A DNA stretch of 34,221 bases from Lewinella sp. (GCA_026421165.1 JAPKCQ010000006.1:1-34221); one strand, 5' to 3'. Positions 9,501-17,610 are shown, counted from the first letter of the stretch. Program-made: numbers and translations. Notes: generated by a model not told the origin, from the letters alone.

Positions 9501-9907
9501 CGGAACAACTTGCGAAAGCGGCAATATTTGACCTAGAGACCGTCTTTTCAACGGTCTTTACCAGGGAGGGTGATGATTGGAAGGCAGCTCCGCTACCGAC
9601 CATTGTCCAGATATCAGCGGTCCGGGCAATCCGGGCGGCAGATTTTAACGACGATGGGAAAACTGACCTTCTGTTGGTCGGTAACGACTACTCTCTCAAT
9701 GTAGAAACCGGCCGGATGGACGGCGGCAACGGAGCCCTTCTCCTCAATGACGGCAAGGGAGAGTGGACCATCCCCTCTAACCGCGACCACGGCTTCTGGG
9801 CAAGCCTCGATGCCCGAGGTCTGGCGCCGATTAAGCTTGCGGATGGTAAGGCCGGATGGGTTGTGGTCAACAACAACGGCCCTGCTGGCTTATTTTTGGA
9901 AGAGTAG
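6539..9907 (+). CDS. FG-GAP/VCBS repeat lipoprotein with ASPIC/UnbV domain
   Basis: A 1122-residue surface lipoprotein. The signal peptide ends in LVACGG, a lipobox with the lipidated Cys near residue 20. Two arrays of FG-GAP repeats carry calcium-loop-like motifs such as DFDQDGLMDLYF, DVNADGYPDIYL, DYDGDGDLDCYL, DFDNDGNTDVFI and DADGDGDNDLYV, consistent with beta-propellers. An ASPIC/UnbV domain lies between them (about 533-617, including PFGYGLTA and LLWPDGKTQV). The second propeller half starts near residue 640. Such proteins are often found with SusC/SusD systems, but none is adjacent, so the ligand is unknown. The linker residues 629-635 (GAAAGAK) are encoded by an exact copy of the dispersed 19-bp element at 8423-8441. 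Confidence 0.92.
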   Translation: MMNTFRACFLLLPLLLLVACGGENIKVTNTSSSASAAETVTDLFASQEPSATGIGFVNSVEVNEKLNYVNYAYIFNGGGVAMLDFDQDGLMDLYFVSNQKENKLYRNAGDWEFEDMTSAAGVAAVGGLKSGVTIVDVNADGYPDIYLARTGLQKSKGPQPERKNELFVNQKNGTFKEEAGRYGLDSDRATNHANFFDYDGDGDLDCYLLNIPTDFSAVNKMRAQQTKDGIKRITTPAHEYESDQLLRNDGTHFTDVTMAAGLYNYGFSLSSIVHDFNRDGRPDIYIANDYIGSDNIYINQGNGTFKDQASTYLRHSSLNSMGSDLADLNGDDLPDLVTVDMLADDPVRVKSLENGMRPDRYNSLTRLGYGHQMMRNQMQINNGNGFSEVGEMAGISATDWSWAPLLADFDNDGNTDVFISNGYRYDVTDLDFIAFTSDSLMATGLLKASDSKAYQTYLSLIPTAPQSNHLYRNLGNLQFEEAADAWGLGGNNYSSSAVYGDLDNDGDVDLVVATLDSPPLVYRNQAIEKGVGGNWLQIKAEGSVENPFGYGLTATAVVEGRRFVRELQPVRGFLGSIDPVLHFGLGGVDQIDRLELLWPDGKTQVLEDIAVNQRLIAAYKDAGNGKLQGAAAGAKLFSYPADQRGIKFVHRENVFDDFDRQALIPRMLSREGPALVIGDLNGDGREDAFFGGAAGSASSIFFQESNGTFEASPNQLPDAEKRYEDVNALLFDADGDGDNDLYVTSGGSAFANGSDRYQDRLYRNEGGKFVRATLPIMQTSTGPVRAVDYDADGDLDLVVGGRSVPGGYPRASRSYLLQNNGGKFSDVTASAIPELANIGMVTSIAVGDIEGDNRPEIVVAGEWMALTIFTAGDNGYARSGNSPTGTSGNWQSLLIVDLSGDGQNEIVAGNEGSNSRFKPSPERPVRLYADDFDDNGMVDPILTVADENGRMVPMTTKAQFLKQLPGMKKKFVRTKNYANASINDILTSEQLAKAAIFDLETVFSTVFTREGDDWKAAPLPTIVQISAVRAIRAADFNDDGKTDLLLVGNDYSLNVETGRMDGGNGALLLNDGKGEWTIPSNRDHGFWASLDARGLAPIKLADGKAGWVVVNNNGPAGLFLEE
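8423..8441 (-). repeat. Dispersed CACCTGCG element inside a coding region
   Basis: The minus strand reads TTGCACCTGCGGCCGCGCC, identical over 19 bases to the intergenic copy at 23708-23726. It is read in frame as GAAAGA plus the first base of K, at the junction between the ASPIC domain and the second propeller. Confidence 0.7.
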
Positions 9908-9952
9908 GTAGGCGCTAGAGCGACGTTGCCTCCGGTGATGAGACGGGGATGA

Positions 9953-9967
9953 GTGGCCTCCGGCCAC
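9953..9967. terminator. Short hairpin after the FG-GAP gene
   Basis: GTGGCC (9953-9958) and GGCCAC (9962-9967) form a 6-bp stem with a 3-base loop, 45 bases past the stop. There is no T-tract, so it is a weak terminator candidate at best. Confidence 0.3.
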
Positions 9968-10111
9968 GCGATTGGTTAGTGCTGACGCGCTAAGATCATA
10001 GTTTACCGCAGGAAAGAACGCATGGAAGAGATTGGTTTCTCTCGCTTGTGGGAACATCGGCTCAGCGCACAGTTTAGACTACAGGGTGGCCCACTAGATT
10101 GGAGGAAGTCA

Positions 10112-10717
10112 TCAAATCATAAACTCAATCTCACCCTCCCCATCATAGCGGGCATTAACGGCGCGGAAGTGGCCGAGCTCGTCCCGCTGTCGCCGTTTAA
10201 CGGTGTAATCTGCGGCACAGAGTACGTCGGAACGGATCTTACCGAAGCTGGTGGGTAGCTGGTTTGATCCCTGACCAACAGCCGTGCAACAAACGAGCGG
10301 AGCTTCCAGGTCCTCACCGAGGCGGTAGACGAAGCTGTCCATAGCTAGGCGTACGGCAACCTCGCCGCGGGCATCGATCAACGCCAGTGGGGCACGGGGT
10401 CCGGCGGGTACCAGGAGGGTTAAGGGGCGTTTATGGTAGGATAGTAGGGTGTAGAGCCTGGGGTGAATCTTAGGGCACCAAGCGAAGAGTGTTTCCTGAT
10501 CATGGAATACCAGCTCCGGCCGGTTGGCGGGGGAAGGCGGGCAAACGATGAGCAGTTTTTGAACAGCAGCGGGGTGTTGTGGATGTGCAGAAAGTTGCCA
10601 CAGGTTGGCGGTTGGCAAAAGTACCAGGCCGCCGGCGTGGAGGGTGGGCAAGGCTCGGGAGCCCCGGGGAGGCAACGGGTGGCGCATCTCTGAGAGAATA
10701 TTAGTCCTCATGTCCAT
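10112..10717 (-). CDS. Sua5/YciO/YrdC-like protein with degenerate catalytic motifs
   Basis: 201 residues. The fold signature of threonylcarbamoyl-AMP synthase is recognisable: AGGLVLLPTANLW near 28-40 in place of the family's GG-ILYPTDTIWG, then HPRLYTLLSYHKRPLTLLVP, GEVAVRLAMD and a C-terminal FGKIRSDVLCAADYTV with YDGEGEIEF. The residues that make the enzyme work are altered. PTDT reads PTAN, the KxR motif is replaced by a CPPSP stretch, and the STSAN motif reads CCTAV. I infer a paralogue of Sua5 that no longer makes threonylcarbamoyl-AMP or does something else; a functional Sua5 should exist elsewhere. The start may be the ATG at 10717 or the one two codons later. The gene is convergent with the FG-GAP lipoprotein gene. 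Confidence 0.72.
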   Translation of the reverse strand: MDMRTNILSEMRHPLPPRGSRALPTLHAGGLVLLPTANLWQLSAHPQHPAAVQKLLIVCPPSPANRPELVFHDQETLFAWCPKIHPRLYTLLSYHKRPLTLLVPAGPRAPLALIDARGEVAVRLAMDSFVYRLGEDLEAPLVCCTAVGQGSNQLPTSFGKIRSDVLCAADYTVKRRQRDELGHFRAVNARYDGEGEIEFMI

Positions 10718-10855
10718 ATCACTTTTTGGAAAGGCGGACTGCTTTAATCGGGGCAGTGGCCGGGGTTTCAGTATAACTGTGAGGTGTGTATAAATATCCG
10801 GTCACCAGTGGGTGATACCGGTAGTGGAAAACACAAACTTTAACTTTCGGGACTA

Positions 10856-10863
10856 TAATTTTG
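10856..10863 (+). promoter_or_regulatory. -7 element upstream of the PKD/CHU_C gene
   Basis: TAATTTTG matches TAnnTTTG perfectly, 105 bases upstream of the proposed TTG start. This would leave a long 5' leader. No TTG is seen at the -33 spacing. The rest of 10718-10968 holds no gene that I can support. Confidence 0.4.
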
Positions 10864-10968
10864 TCAGCTAAGATCGAAAATGACGCTTTTTTAGGACGCT
10901 GACCGTAGCTTTCAGACTAGGAACCCGTATTTTGCCGTTAAGATTGTACCCTCCCTAAAATTTTAAGA

Positions 10969-13317
10969 TTGAGCTTCAAGAAACTATCGCCCCAAAGCCT
11001 TTTTTTTACACTGGCTCTCATATTTTTTCCATTTTCGGAAATCTTCGCTGATCATATTGTCGGTGGCGAATTCACCTATTCCTGTAGGGGCTGGTTGAAC
11101 GATGATCCTAGTACGGGGATCAAGGTTTACGACTGCCAGATTAATATGTACCGGGATTGTGTCGGAGACGGTGCTTATTTCGATGGCGTTAATACTGATC
11201 AAAATGGAGGGGTAGGACCCAATGGTTTTTCTAGTTCTCAGATGAATATTTCTATTTATCAAGGAACGACCATCTACGAAGCAACCAGGATATTCCTACT
11301 CGGGCCGGTGGCGGATGTGCCCATCAATTTGGGTAATCCTTGCCTTGAATTTGAAGAGGAGGTTTGTCAACAGATTGGTGTCTATGATTTTGAGATTGAA
11401 TTACCCGTTTCTGATCAGTCGTATACGCTTACTTATCAGCGCTGCTGCCGGAATATGACGATTTCTAACCTGATTACCCCCTCTCAGATTGGGTCCACTT
11501 ATTTCATTACCATAACTCCGGAAGCACAACAGCAGTGTAACGAGAGCCCACGATTTAACATCAATCCTCCGATCGCTCTATGCGTAAACGCGGATTTTCA
11601 AATTGACCTCGGAGCTTCCGAAAGGGAGGGTGATAGTCTCGTCTATAAATTTTGCGACCCCATTGTTGGTGGCGGACGGGACGGTAACATGACTACTCAA
11701 ACGACATTTGATGATGTAGTACCTAGAGTCGAATCTCCTCCTCCCTACACCGCTGCCAGCTTTCAGATGCCCCAGTTTAACGTGGATAATCAGCTTGGAG
11801 TTGGCAGTACGCTTATTCTTGATCCACAAACGGGGCTTATGTCGGGCAACCCAGCTTTTCGGGGGACTTTCTCTTTGGCCATCTGTGTTGAGGAATGGAG
11901 CCGGGATAGTATTCCCGTACTGCTGAGTCAGACGAAGCGGGAGTTCCAGATGACGGTGGGGCTGTGTGGCAACCAGGTGTTTGCTGACCTTCTGGAAACA
12001 GAAATCGATGCTCAGGGCCGTTTCTTCATCCGCCAGTGCGGACCGGGCCAGAACACGATCATTAATGAAAGTACCGTTGAGCGGTTCATTACTGAATACT
12101 CCTGGGAACTTGAGGGGCCGGATGGGTTAATCGCGGGTTCTAACCGTGACTTTACTTCTACCATCACGACGGTTGGCACTTATGAAGGGACGATGATTCT
12201 TAACCGTAGTTCGATTGCGTCGAACTGCCGGGATACAGCCACCTTCTTGCTCGGGGTATTTCCAGATACCGAGCCTAACTTTGAGTTCACCGTTCCTGGG
12301 TGTGATGATGAGCCGATTGACTTTACGGATTTGTCTGTTCCGCAGGGGGCTAATAATATTACCGACTGGTCCTGGAATTTTGCGGATAACTCTAATGAGG
12401 ATACCCGCCAAAATCCGCGCCACCGCTACAGAATCCCCGGTAATTTCGGTGTAACCCTCACTACCACGGATGATAATGGTTGTAGGGCAACCGTCACTAA
12501 TAACCTGGGGTACTTTCCCAGCCCGCGGACAATCATCATCGAACCAGAGGAGGGCTTCGGCTGTGCACCTTACACCAAGGAGTTTATCAATCTGAGCCAA
12601 CCCATTAACGACGATTACATCTTCGAGTGGGAATTTGGAGATGGTGGCACCGCGGATATCGCTAGCCCGACCTACGTCTACGAAAATCAGGGAGTGTACG
12701 ACGTCTACCTCGGTATTACCAGCCCCACTGGTTGTTTTGTGGATACTACTTTCGCTAACCTGATAGACGTTCGGGACGCACCAATGGCAGACTTTAGCTG
12801 GACCCCGGAGGAGCCGACGAACATTCTCCCTAATATTCGGGTGATAGACCAGAGCACAGGAGCTAACCAGCGCCGGTACATACTTAGGAACTCTGCAGGA
12901 GATCAGCTCTTTACCACGCCGTTTCAGGATTTTGATTATACTTTACGCGATACCGGCCGGGTGTTCATCACCCAGCTTGTTACCCATCCCAGCGGCTGTG
13001 TTGACACCATCACGAAAGATTTGAACCTAAGGTTAATCAATACTTATTTTCTGCCGAATATCTTCACGCCGAACGGCGACGGGCTGAACGATTCTTTCTT
13101 CCCCGTCGGCCTGCTCAATGGAGTTAAAGACTACCGCCTACGTGTCTGGACGCGCTGGGGTGAGTTGGTGTTCTCAACTAATACCATCAAGGACAGTTGG
13201 GACGGTACCTTCAAAGGCAGCCAGAGCCCTGGCGGTGGCTACATTTGGGACGTTCAGTATACTGACGTCAATGGTGATCCGGAAGCCCTGAAGGGAGGGG
13301 TTGTGTTGGTTCGGTAG
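10969..13317 (+). CDS. Secreted PKD-domain protein with gliding-motility C-terminal (type B) sorting domain
   Basis: 782 residues. The signal peptide spans about residues 1-27 (hydrophobic LFFTLALIFFPFSEIFA), followed by DHIVGGEFTY, a common start of large Bacteroidota surface proteins. Two PKD-like modules lie in the second half (WSWNFADNSNEDTRQNPRHR and FEWEFGDGG-TADIASPTYVY). Residues about 699-782 form the CHU_C/gliding-motility domain: FTPNGDGLNDSF, WTRWGELVF, WDGTFKG, GGGYIWDV. This domain is used as a type IX secretion signal of type B. The start is TTG: an in-frame stop lies at 10939-10941 and no ATG or GTG stands between. The gene ends at a large palindrome and probably codes for a cell-surface or released adhesin. 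Confidence 0.9.
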   Translation: MSFKKLSPQSLFFTLALIFFPFSEIFADHIVGGEFTYSCRGWLNDDPSTGIKVYDCQINMYRDCVGDGAYFDGVNTDQNGGVGPNGFSSSQMNISIYQGTTIYEATRIFLLGPVADVPINLGNPCLEFEEEVCQQIGVYDFEIELPVSDQSYTLTYQRCCRNMTISNLITPSQIGSTYFITITPEAQQQCNESPRFNINPPIALCVNADFQIDLGASEREGDSLVYKFCDPIVGGGRDGNMTTQTTFDDVVPRVESPPPYTAASFQMPQFNVDNQLGVGSTLILDPQTGLMSGNPAFRGTFSLAICVEEWSRDSIPVLLSQTKREFQMTVGLCGNQVFADLLETEIDAQGRFFIRQCGPGQNTIINESTVERFITEYSWELEGPDGLIAGSNRDFTSTITTVGTYEGTMILNRSSIASNCRDTATFLLGVFPDTEPNFEFTVPGCDDEPIDFTDLSVPQGANNITDWSWNFADNSNEDTRQNPRHRYRIPGNFGVTLTTTDDNGCRATVTNNLGYFPSPRTIIIEPEEGFGCAPYTKEFINLSQPINDDYIFEWEFGDGGTADIASPTYVYENQGVYDVYLGITSPTGCFVDTTFANLIDVRDAPMADFSWTPEEPTNILPNIRVIDQSTGANQRRYILRNSAGDQLFTTPFQDFDYTLRDTGRVFITQLVTHPSGCVDTITKDLNLRLINTYFLPNIFTPNGDGLNDSFFPVGLLNGVKDYRLRVWTRWGELVFSTNTIKDSWDGTFKGSQSPGGGYIWDVQYTDVNGDPEALKGGVVLVR

Positions 13318-13318
13318 T

Positions 13319-13415
13319 GAGTTGCTGCCGCACGTGGTGCGCTACCATAAGTACCACTACGCTTGCTTACCTTAGGCGAGCAAGCGTAGTGAGTGGTATG
13401 TAGCGGCAGCAACTC
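13319..13415. repeat. Large palindrome after the CHU_C gene
   Basis: GAGTTGCTGCCGC (13319-13331) pairs perfectly with GCGGCAGCAACTC (13403-13415). An inner stem pairs ACTACGCTTGCT (13356-13367) with AGCAAGCGTAGT (13379-13390). It lies between convergent genes and could stop transcription from both sides, although there is no T-tract. Its TTGCTGCCGCA end recurs in the repeat region 20239-20594. Confidence 0.75.
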
Positions 13416-13436
13416 GAAGGCTCAGAAACTTACTTA

Positions 13437-13449
13437 GCACCTGCGCCCG
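13437..13449 (+). repeat. Partial copy of dispersed CACCTGCG element
   Basis: GCACCTGCGCCCG, sharing the core but not the GGCCGCGCC tail, between the palindrome and the end of the GapN-type gene. Confidence 0.45.
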
Positions 13450-13472
13450 AAGAAAGGGAAGAGGGACTCTCC

Positions 13473-15068
13473 TTACAACAGATAATCTGTTGTCATGAAA
13501 TTACTCTTCCCTCCGGATACAACTAAGCCTACCAGCTTTCGCTGGCTACTATCCGTTGCCACTACGGTACGGATGGAGAAAGAGCGAAGTGCATCGTGTA
13601 CGCTTAAGGTTCCTGCGGCGCTGTCTCTTCTTCCGGTAAAGGGTAAATAATCAGGTCCGCGCTGGCAGGCGACGTTGATGTTTACCCGGCATACCTGGTT
13701 GACCATATTGTCCACCGCTGAGGCAACCGTTTCTTCCTGCGTACTGAACAGGCTGCATTGCTGCCCGCAGTCCGACTCGGCAATAGCTTCCATCACTTCC
13801 TCCAAGTCGTCGTATACCACGACGGGGACGACGGGCCCGAACTGTTCTTCGTGGTATAAACGCATATTTTTCGACACAGGGTAGAGCACTGCGGGAAAGA
13901 AGGAAGTATCGTTCACGCGACCGGCATACTGGTTCACCACCTTGGCACCGTTGGCTACCGCATCGTCTACATAAGCTTCCATGGCTGCCACTTTGCCACG
14001 TTCGGGCAGGGGCGTTAACTCACTGTCGGTCGCGGGGTGGTCAAGGATTAAGGCATCCACCGCGTCGGCCAGTTTTGTAATAAAGGTTTCGGCAACACTC
14101 TTGTGTACGAAGGTGATCTTAAGGGCCGTACAACGCTGTCCGTTGTAGCTTAAGGCACCTTTTACAATTTGTTTTACGGAGAGGTCCAAGTCAGCGTCGG
14201 GGAAGACGATGGCAGGGTTCTTCGCCTCCAAACCCAGTACCTGGCGTAAGCGGTTTGGCTTGGGGTGTTGTGAGACCAGCGCATTGGAGCTACTGGACCC
14301 GCCGATCAGGGCAAGGATGTCTACATCTCCTGATTGCATGATCGGTCCGGCAAGGGTGCGACCACGTCCAAAAAGGATATTAATCACCCCGGGAGGGAAG
14401 GCCTCCTGAAAAGCTTCTATCAGTGGCGTCAGTAACAGTACGCCGTATTTTGCGGGCTTAAATACCACCGTATTACCCATCATTAATGCGGGAATCAGCA
14501 AGCAGAAAGTTTCGTTAAGCGGGTAGTTGTACGGCCCAAGGCAAAGTACCACACCCAGGGGACCACGGCGAATCTGCGATAAGACGCCATCTTTGGAAGC
14601 AATACTCGAGCCGCGGCGTTGTAGCTCTTTGTACTCCTCGATGGTGTCGCGGATGTAATCTACCGTACGGTCGAATTCTTTGTAGGCCGCCGATTTGTTT
14701 TTGGCGATTTCCCACATCAGCATGGTGCTTACTTCTTCCCGTTTGACAATCATCAATTTCAGGAAGTGTTCCATGGCTGCTACCCGGCCGCTTGTCGAGG
14801 CGGTGGGCCAATGACCACGACCATTGTTGTATGCTTTTTTGGCGGCAGCTAAAGCTTCCAGGCCAACCTCTGCGCCCAATAAAGGCGATTCTCCGAGGTG
14901 GGTTTTTACGATACTCCCGTCAGTACTGACTTGCCCCATGGGGGAGTACACTTGCTCCATCTCTCCGGACCACGTGTGCATTTTCCCACCGATCAGGTAT
15001 TGCTTCCAATGAATGCGCTGGGGTGCGTCGAATACGGATAGGTCGTGGTCTTTCTTGCTGATCTCCAT
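13473..15068 (-). CDS. gapN: NADP-dependent non-phosphorylating glyceraldehyde-3-phosphate dehydrogenase (GapN type)
   Basis: A 531-residue aldehyde dehydrogenase. It probably oxidises glyceraldehyde-3-phosphate directly to 3-phosphoglycerate with NADP+, bypassing the ATP-forming step and supplying NADPH. Visible catalytic residues are Asn181 in GPYNYPLNETF, Glu281 in LGLEAKNP and the nucleophile Cys313 in NGQRCTALK. The C-terminal FTGRRDSAAGTLSVHDALR is a segment I associate with GapN-annotated Bacteroidota proteins. Assignment to GapN rather than another ALDH rests on overall resemblance. The start MEISKKDHDLSVFD fits the family. The gene stands alone, 269 bp from its upstream neighbour. 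Confidence 0.85.
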   Translation of the reverse strand: MEISKKDHDLSVFDAPQRIHWKQYLIGGKMHTWSGEMEQVYSPMGQVSTDGSIVKTHLGESPLLGAEVGLEALAAAKKAYNNGRGHWPTASTSGRVAAMEHFLKLMIVKREEVSTMLMWEIAKNKSAAYKEFDRTVDYIRDTIEEYKELQRRGSSIASKDGVLSQIRRGPLGVVLCLGPYNYPLNETFCLLIPALMMGNTVVFKPAKYGVLLLTPLIEAFQEAFPPGVINILFGRGRTLAGPIMQSGDVDILALIGGSSSSNALVSQHPKPNRLRQVLGLEAKNPAIVFPDADLDLSVKQIVKGALSYNGQRCTALKITFVHKSVAETFITKLADAVDALILDHPATDSELTPLPERGKVAAMEAYVDDAVANGAKVVNQYAGRVNDTSFFPAVLYPVSKNMRLYHEEQFGPVVPVVVYDDLEEVMEAIAESDCGQQCSLFSTQEETVASAVDNMVNQVCRVNINVACQRGPDYLPFTGRRDSAAGTLSVHDALRSFSIRTVVATDSSQRKLVGLVVSGGKSNFMTTDYLL

Positions 15069-15337
15069 TAGTGCTTATTAAGTATTGGAAAATCGATAAA
15101 CATGAATGTACAAGGATTGTTGCGGCGTTTTCGGTTTGCTCATGCTTGTAAAGCTAAAGGGAATACGTGCACTTTTTTCTAATCATCCTAATCTCCCTGA
15201 ATACATTACATCGGACTGCCTAACCGTTACATCACCGTTTTTCCTTTAAATACCTGCGGATATAGCCCCTTTCAGCGGTAGGTTAATGCTTATAATTGGT
15301 GCAATAATGTGGTAGGGACTACAGTGTTACACTGCTA

Positions 15338-15952
15338 TCAGTTTTTCCAAAATTTCCACCCATTAGGGTTTTTACCGTCCTTGATGCGTTGCTTACGCTT
15401 CTTCTCGCGCTCGCGCTCGCGTTGGTTTTGCTTGCGGTCTCTGCTGTTGGCACGTTCTTTCTTTTTATCCCAGATGTCGTTGCGGCCGGCGATGACGTAG
15501 CGGACGCTGATGGAAGTCTGGATGGAAACGGGGAAGGCATCGCCACCGAGGTTGATGGCGGGTTTGAAGTCGTAGGAAACGTTGACCTTAGCGAAGGTGG
15601 CTTCTGCTCCGAGGATTCCGTCGATGCCGAGCGGGCGACCGTAAACCTCTCCGGTATCGGTGTTGATCTCGTCGGTCCAGCCAACGTGTACGCCCGCACC
15701 GTAGAAAATATTGAGCCGGCGGCTGAGGATATTCTGATGTTGTTTGCCGAGCAGGGTCAGTGAGCCTTCGTTGCGGTTAAGACTTTTGTGGACGATTCCC
15801 TCAGCGACGAAATTTTTGTGGATAAGTGGGAGCCGAATCTGGGCGGTGGCTCCGATCTCGGTTCCGAGCCTAAGGCCAATTGCAGCGTCGTAAGATTGGG
15901 CGGTGATAAAAAGTGGAAATAGGAGCAGCGTAGCAATGAGTAGTCTTGTCAT
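15338..15952 (-). CDS. Small exported beta-barrel-like protein with highly charged C-terminal tail
   Basis: 204 residues, family not recognised. The signal peptide is MTRLLIATLLLFPLFITAQS (cleavage near 19). Residues 20-160 alternate in the manner of an outer-membrane barrel (AAIGLRLGTEIGATAQIRL, VSIQTSISVRYVIAG). Residues about 163-200 form an extremely Lys/Arg/Glu-rich tail (KKKERANSRDRKQNQ, RERERE, KKRKQRIKDG) ending in GWKFWKN. The tail may be periplasmic and could bind peptidoglycan or nucleic acid, but that is a guess. It lies 71 bp downstream of the ABC ATPase on the same strand. The spacer 15069-15337 holds only a small CAGTG/CACTG palindrome near 15322. Confidence 0.75.
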   Translation of the reverse strand: MTRLLIATLLLFPLFITAQSYDAAIGLRLGTEIGATAQIRLPLIHKNFVAEGIVHKSLNRNEGSLTLLGKQHQNILSRRLNIFYGAGVHVGWTDEINTDTGEVYGRPLGIDGILGAEATFAKVNVSYDFKPAINLGGDAFPVSIQTSISVRYVIAGRNDIWDKKKERANSRDRKQNQREREREKKRKQRIKDGKNPNGWKFWKN

Positions 15953-16023
15953 GATGCTAGGAACGGATTTTTTAGTGGGATTGTGATTTAGGAAGTTGGG
16001 TTTTTAGGAATCTTTAAGTTCTT

Positions 16024-17610
16024 CTACTTACTCGCTTCCACTAGGCGCTTGCCCATGGTACTGATTGGTGCGGCGAATACCTCTGCTGCCGGGCCTTCTT
16101 CGACGATGCGACCATCATTCATTATGATCACCCGGTCGGCCCGCTCGGCGACGAGTTTCAGGTCGTGGCTGATGAAGAGTAGGGCAATGCCTTGTTCCCA
16201 GCGTAGTTCGTTTAGGAGGTCCAGCACTTCTTTTCGTAGCGGGACATCCAGGGCGGATACGGCCTCATCAGCGATGAGTACGGTGGGGTTAGCTGCAAGC
16301 GCACGGGCGATGGCTACGCGCTGGCGTTGACCGCCACTCAGGGTGTTGGGTTTACGGTCTGCATAGACATCAGCGGGTAGGCCGACCTGATCCAGCAGGC
16401 GGCCAGCCTCCTGTTCGTAGGTTACTCGTTTTTTTCCGATAATCCTGATGCGAAGTACCTCCATGATGGCGCGGCGGATGGTATGGGCGGGATTAAGGGA
16501 ACTGAAGGGGTCCTGAAAAACGAGCTGGATGTTTCCACCGAGTGCGAGGTTTATAGTTCCCCCTGAGGCGGACTGGAGGCCGGAGAGGCAGCGTGCAATA
16601 CTGGTTTTCCCGCAGCCGCTGGGACCGACGATGGCGAGCCATTCACCGGACTGGAGGGAGAAGCTTACGTCATTTACCGCAGCGTGGGGCTGGGCTTTGG
16701 ACCATGGGAACGCCTTTGGGGTGGGGTAGGAGATGGTTAGGTTTTGGATGCTTAGGGCGGTGCTGGGTACTTGTTCTTCCGTATAAGTACGGGGTGGGTC
16801 TTGCTCCCGGCTACCATGTTCTTTCGTATAAGTACGGGATGATTTTCCCATCCTAAAAACCTCATCTCCAAGCGCCAATAAACCTTCAGCCGGCCCTTGT
16901 CTCACTACCATTCCCGCCTCCATCACCAGTAGGTGGTCCGCACTTCGGGCCATGACGCCCAGGTCGTGGGTGATGAAAATGGTCGTCATCCCTAGTTCCG
17001 TCCGTAGCTTTTCGAGCAGGCGGAGGATGCCAGCTTCGGTGATGGTATCTAGGGCGGTGGTGGGTTCGTCGGCAATCAGGAGGCGCGGAGCGCCGAGGAG
17101 GGCGAGGGCGATGAGCAACCGTTGCCGCTGGCCGCCACTGAGTTGGTGGGGGTAGGAGTTTAGGATCCGGTTCCGGTCCTCAGTCAGTTCAACTTTTTGG
17201 AGCCAGGCGCGGATGTGTTGCTTTCGTGCAGCAGCCGTTGTTAGTTCTGGGCACAGGTGGTGGGCGGCCTCCAGGAGTTGGGCACCAACGTGCTGAACCG
17301 GATTCAAGGCCGTGAGTGGCTCCTGGAATACCAGGCTTATTTTGCGACCACGGAGCGTTCTCCATTGGTTTTCGGTAGCTTTTAGCAGGTCAACGGCCGG
17401 GCCTTTTTCGGGTTGGTACCAAGCCTCGCCGGCTTCAATGTGGGCTTTGGGCGGCAGCATTCCCAGTAGAGCCATCGCGGTCATACTCTTGCCCGATCCG
17501 GATAGGCCGAGCATCCCTAAACGTTGACCCGACTCCAGTTTGAAACTGAGATCGTTCACCACCGGCGGGTGGTTGGGGAAGCTTATGGTCAGACCGGATA
17601 CTTGCAGCAT
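16024..17610 (-). CDS. Fused two-NBD ABC transporter ATPase, peptide/nickel (Dpp/Opp/YejF) type
   Basis: 528 residues with two complete nucleotide-binding domains, like YejF or a DppD-DppF fusion. NBD1 has Walker A GLSGSGKS (35-42), signature LSGGQ (157-161), Walker B LLIADE (177-182) and switch His215. NBD2 has Walker A GPSGCGKT (329-336), signature LSGGQ (424-428) and Walker B VLIADE (444-449). Both domains look active. It would power uptake of oligopeptides or a similar solute, but no permease or binding-protein gene is nearby, so its partners lie elsewhere. The linker (about 250-285) is unusual: residues RTYTKE and RTYTEE come from a 22-bp direct repeat with a 45-bp period (16772-16793 and 16817-16838). 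A TACCTTAC box lies just upstream of the ATG. Confidence 0.92.
   Translation of the reverse strand: MLQVSGLTISFPNHPPVVNDLSFKLESGQRLGMLGLSGSGKSMTAMALLGMLPPKAHIEAGEAWYQPEKGPAVDLLKATENQWRTLRGRKISLVFQEPLTALNPVQHVGAQLLEAAHHLCPELTTAAARKQHIRAWLQKVELTEDRNRILNSYPHQLSGGQRQRLLIALALLGAPRLLIADEPTTALDTITEAGILRLLEKLRTELGMTTIFITHDLGVMARSADHLLVMEAGMVVRQGPAEGLLALGDEVFRMGKSSRTYTKEHGSREQDPPRTYTEEQVPSTALSIQNLTISYPTPKAFPWSKAQPHAAVNDVSFSLQSGEWLAIVGPSGCGKTSIARCLSGLQSASGGTINLALGGNIQLVFQDPFSSLNPAHTIRRAIMEVLRIRIIGKKRVTYEQEAGRLLDQVGLPADVYADRKPNTLSGGQRQRVAIARALAANPTVLIADEAVSALDVPLRKEVLDLLNELRWEQGIALLFISHDLKLVAERADRVIIMNDGRIVEEGPAAEVFAAPISTMGKRLVEASK
16772..16838 (-). repeat. Direct repeat within the ABC linker
   Basis: TGTTCTTCCGTATAAGTACG (from 16772) and TGTTCTTTCGTATAAGTACG (from 16817) differ at one base and both continue with GG. 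The period of 45 bp keeps the reading frame, so this is a 15-codon duplication of linker sequence. Confidence 0.7.

Noticed and set aside
10022-10258. Small plus-strand protein of 78 codons
   Set aside because: Most of it is antisense to the end of the Sua5-like gene, and the product resembles nothing.
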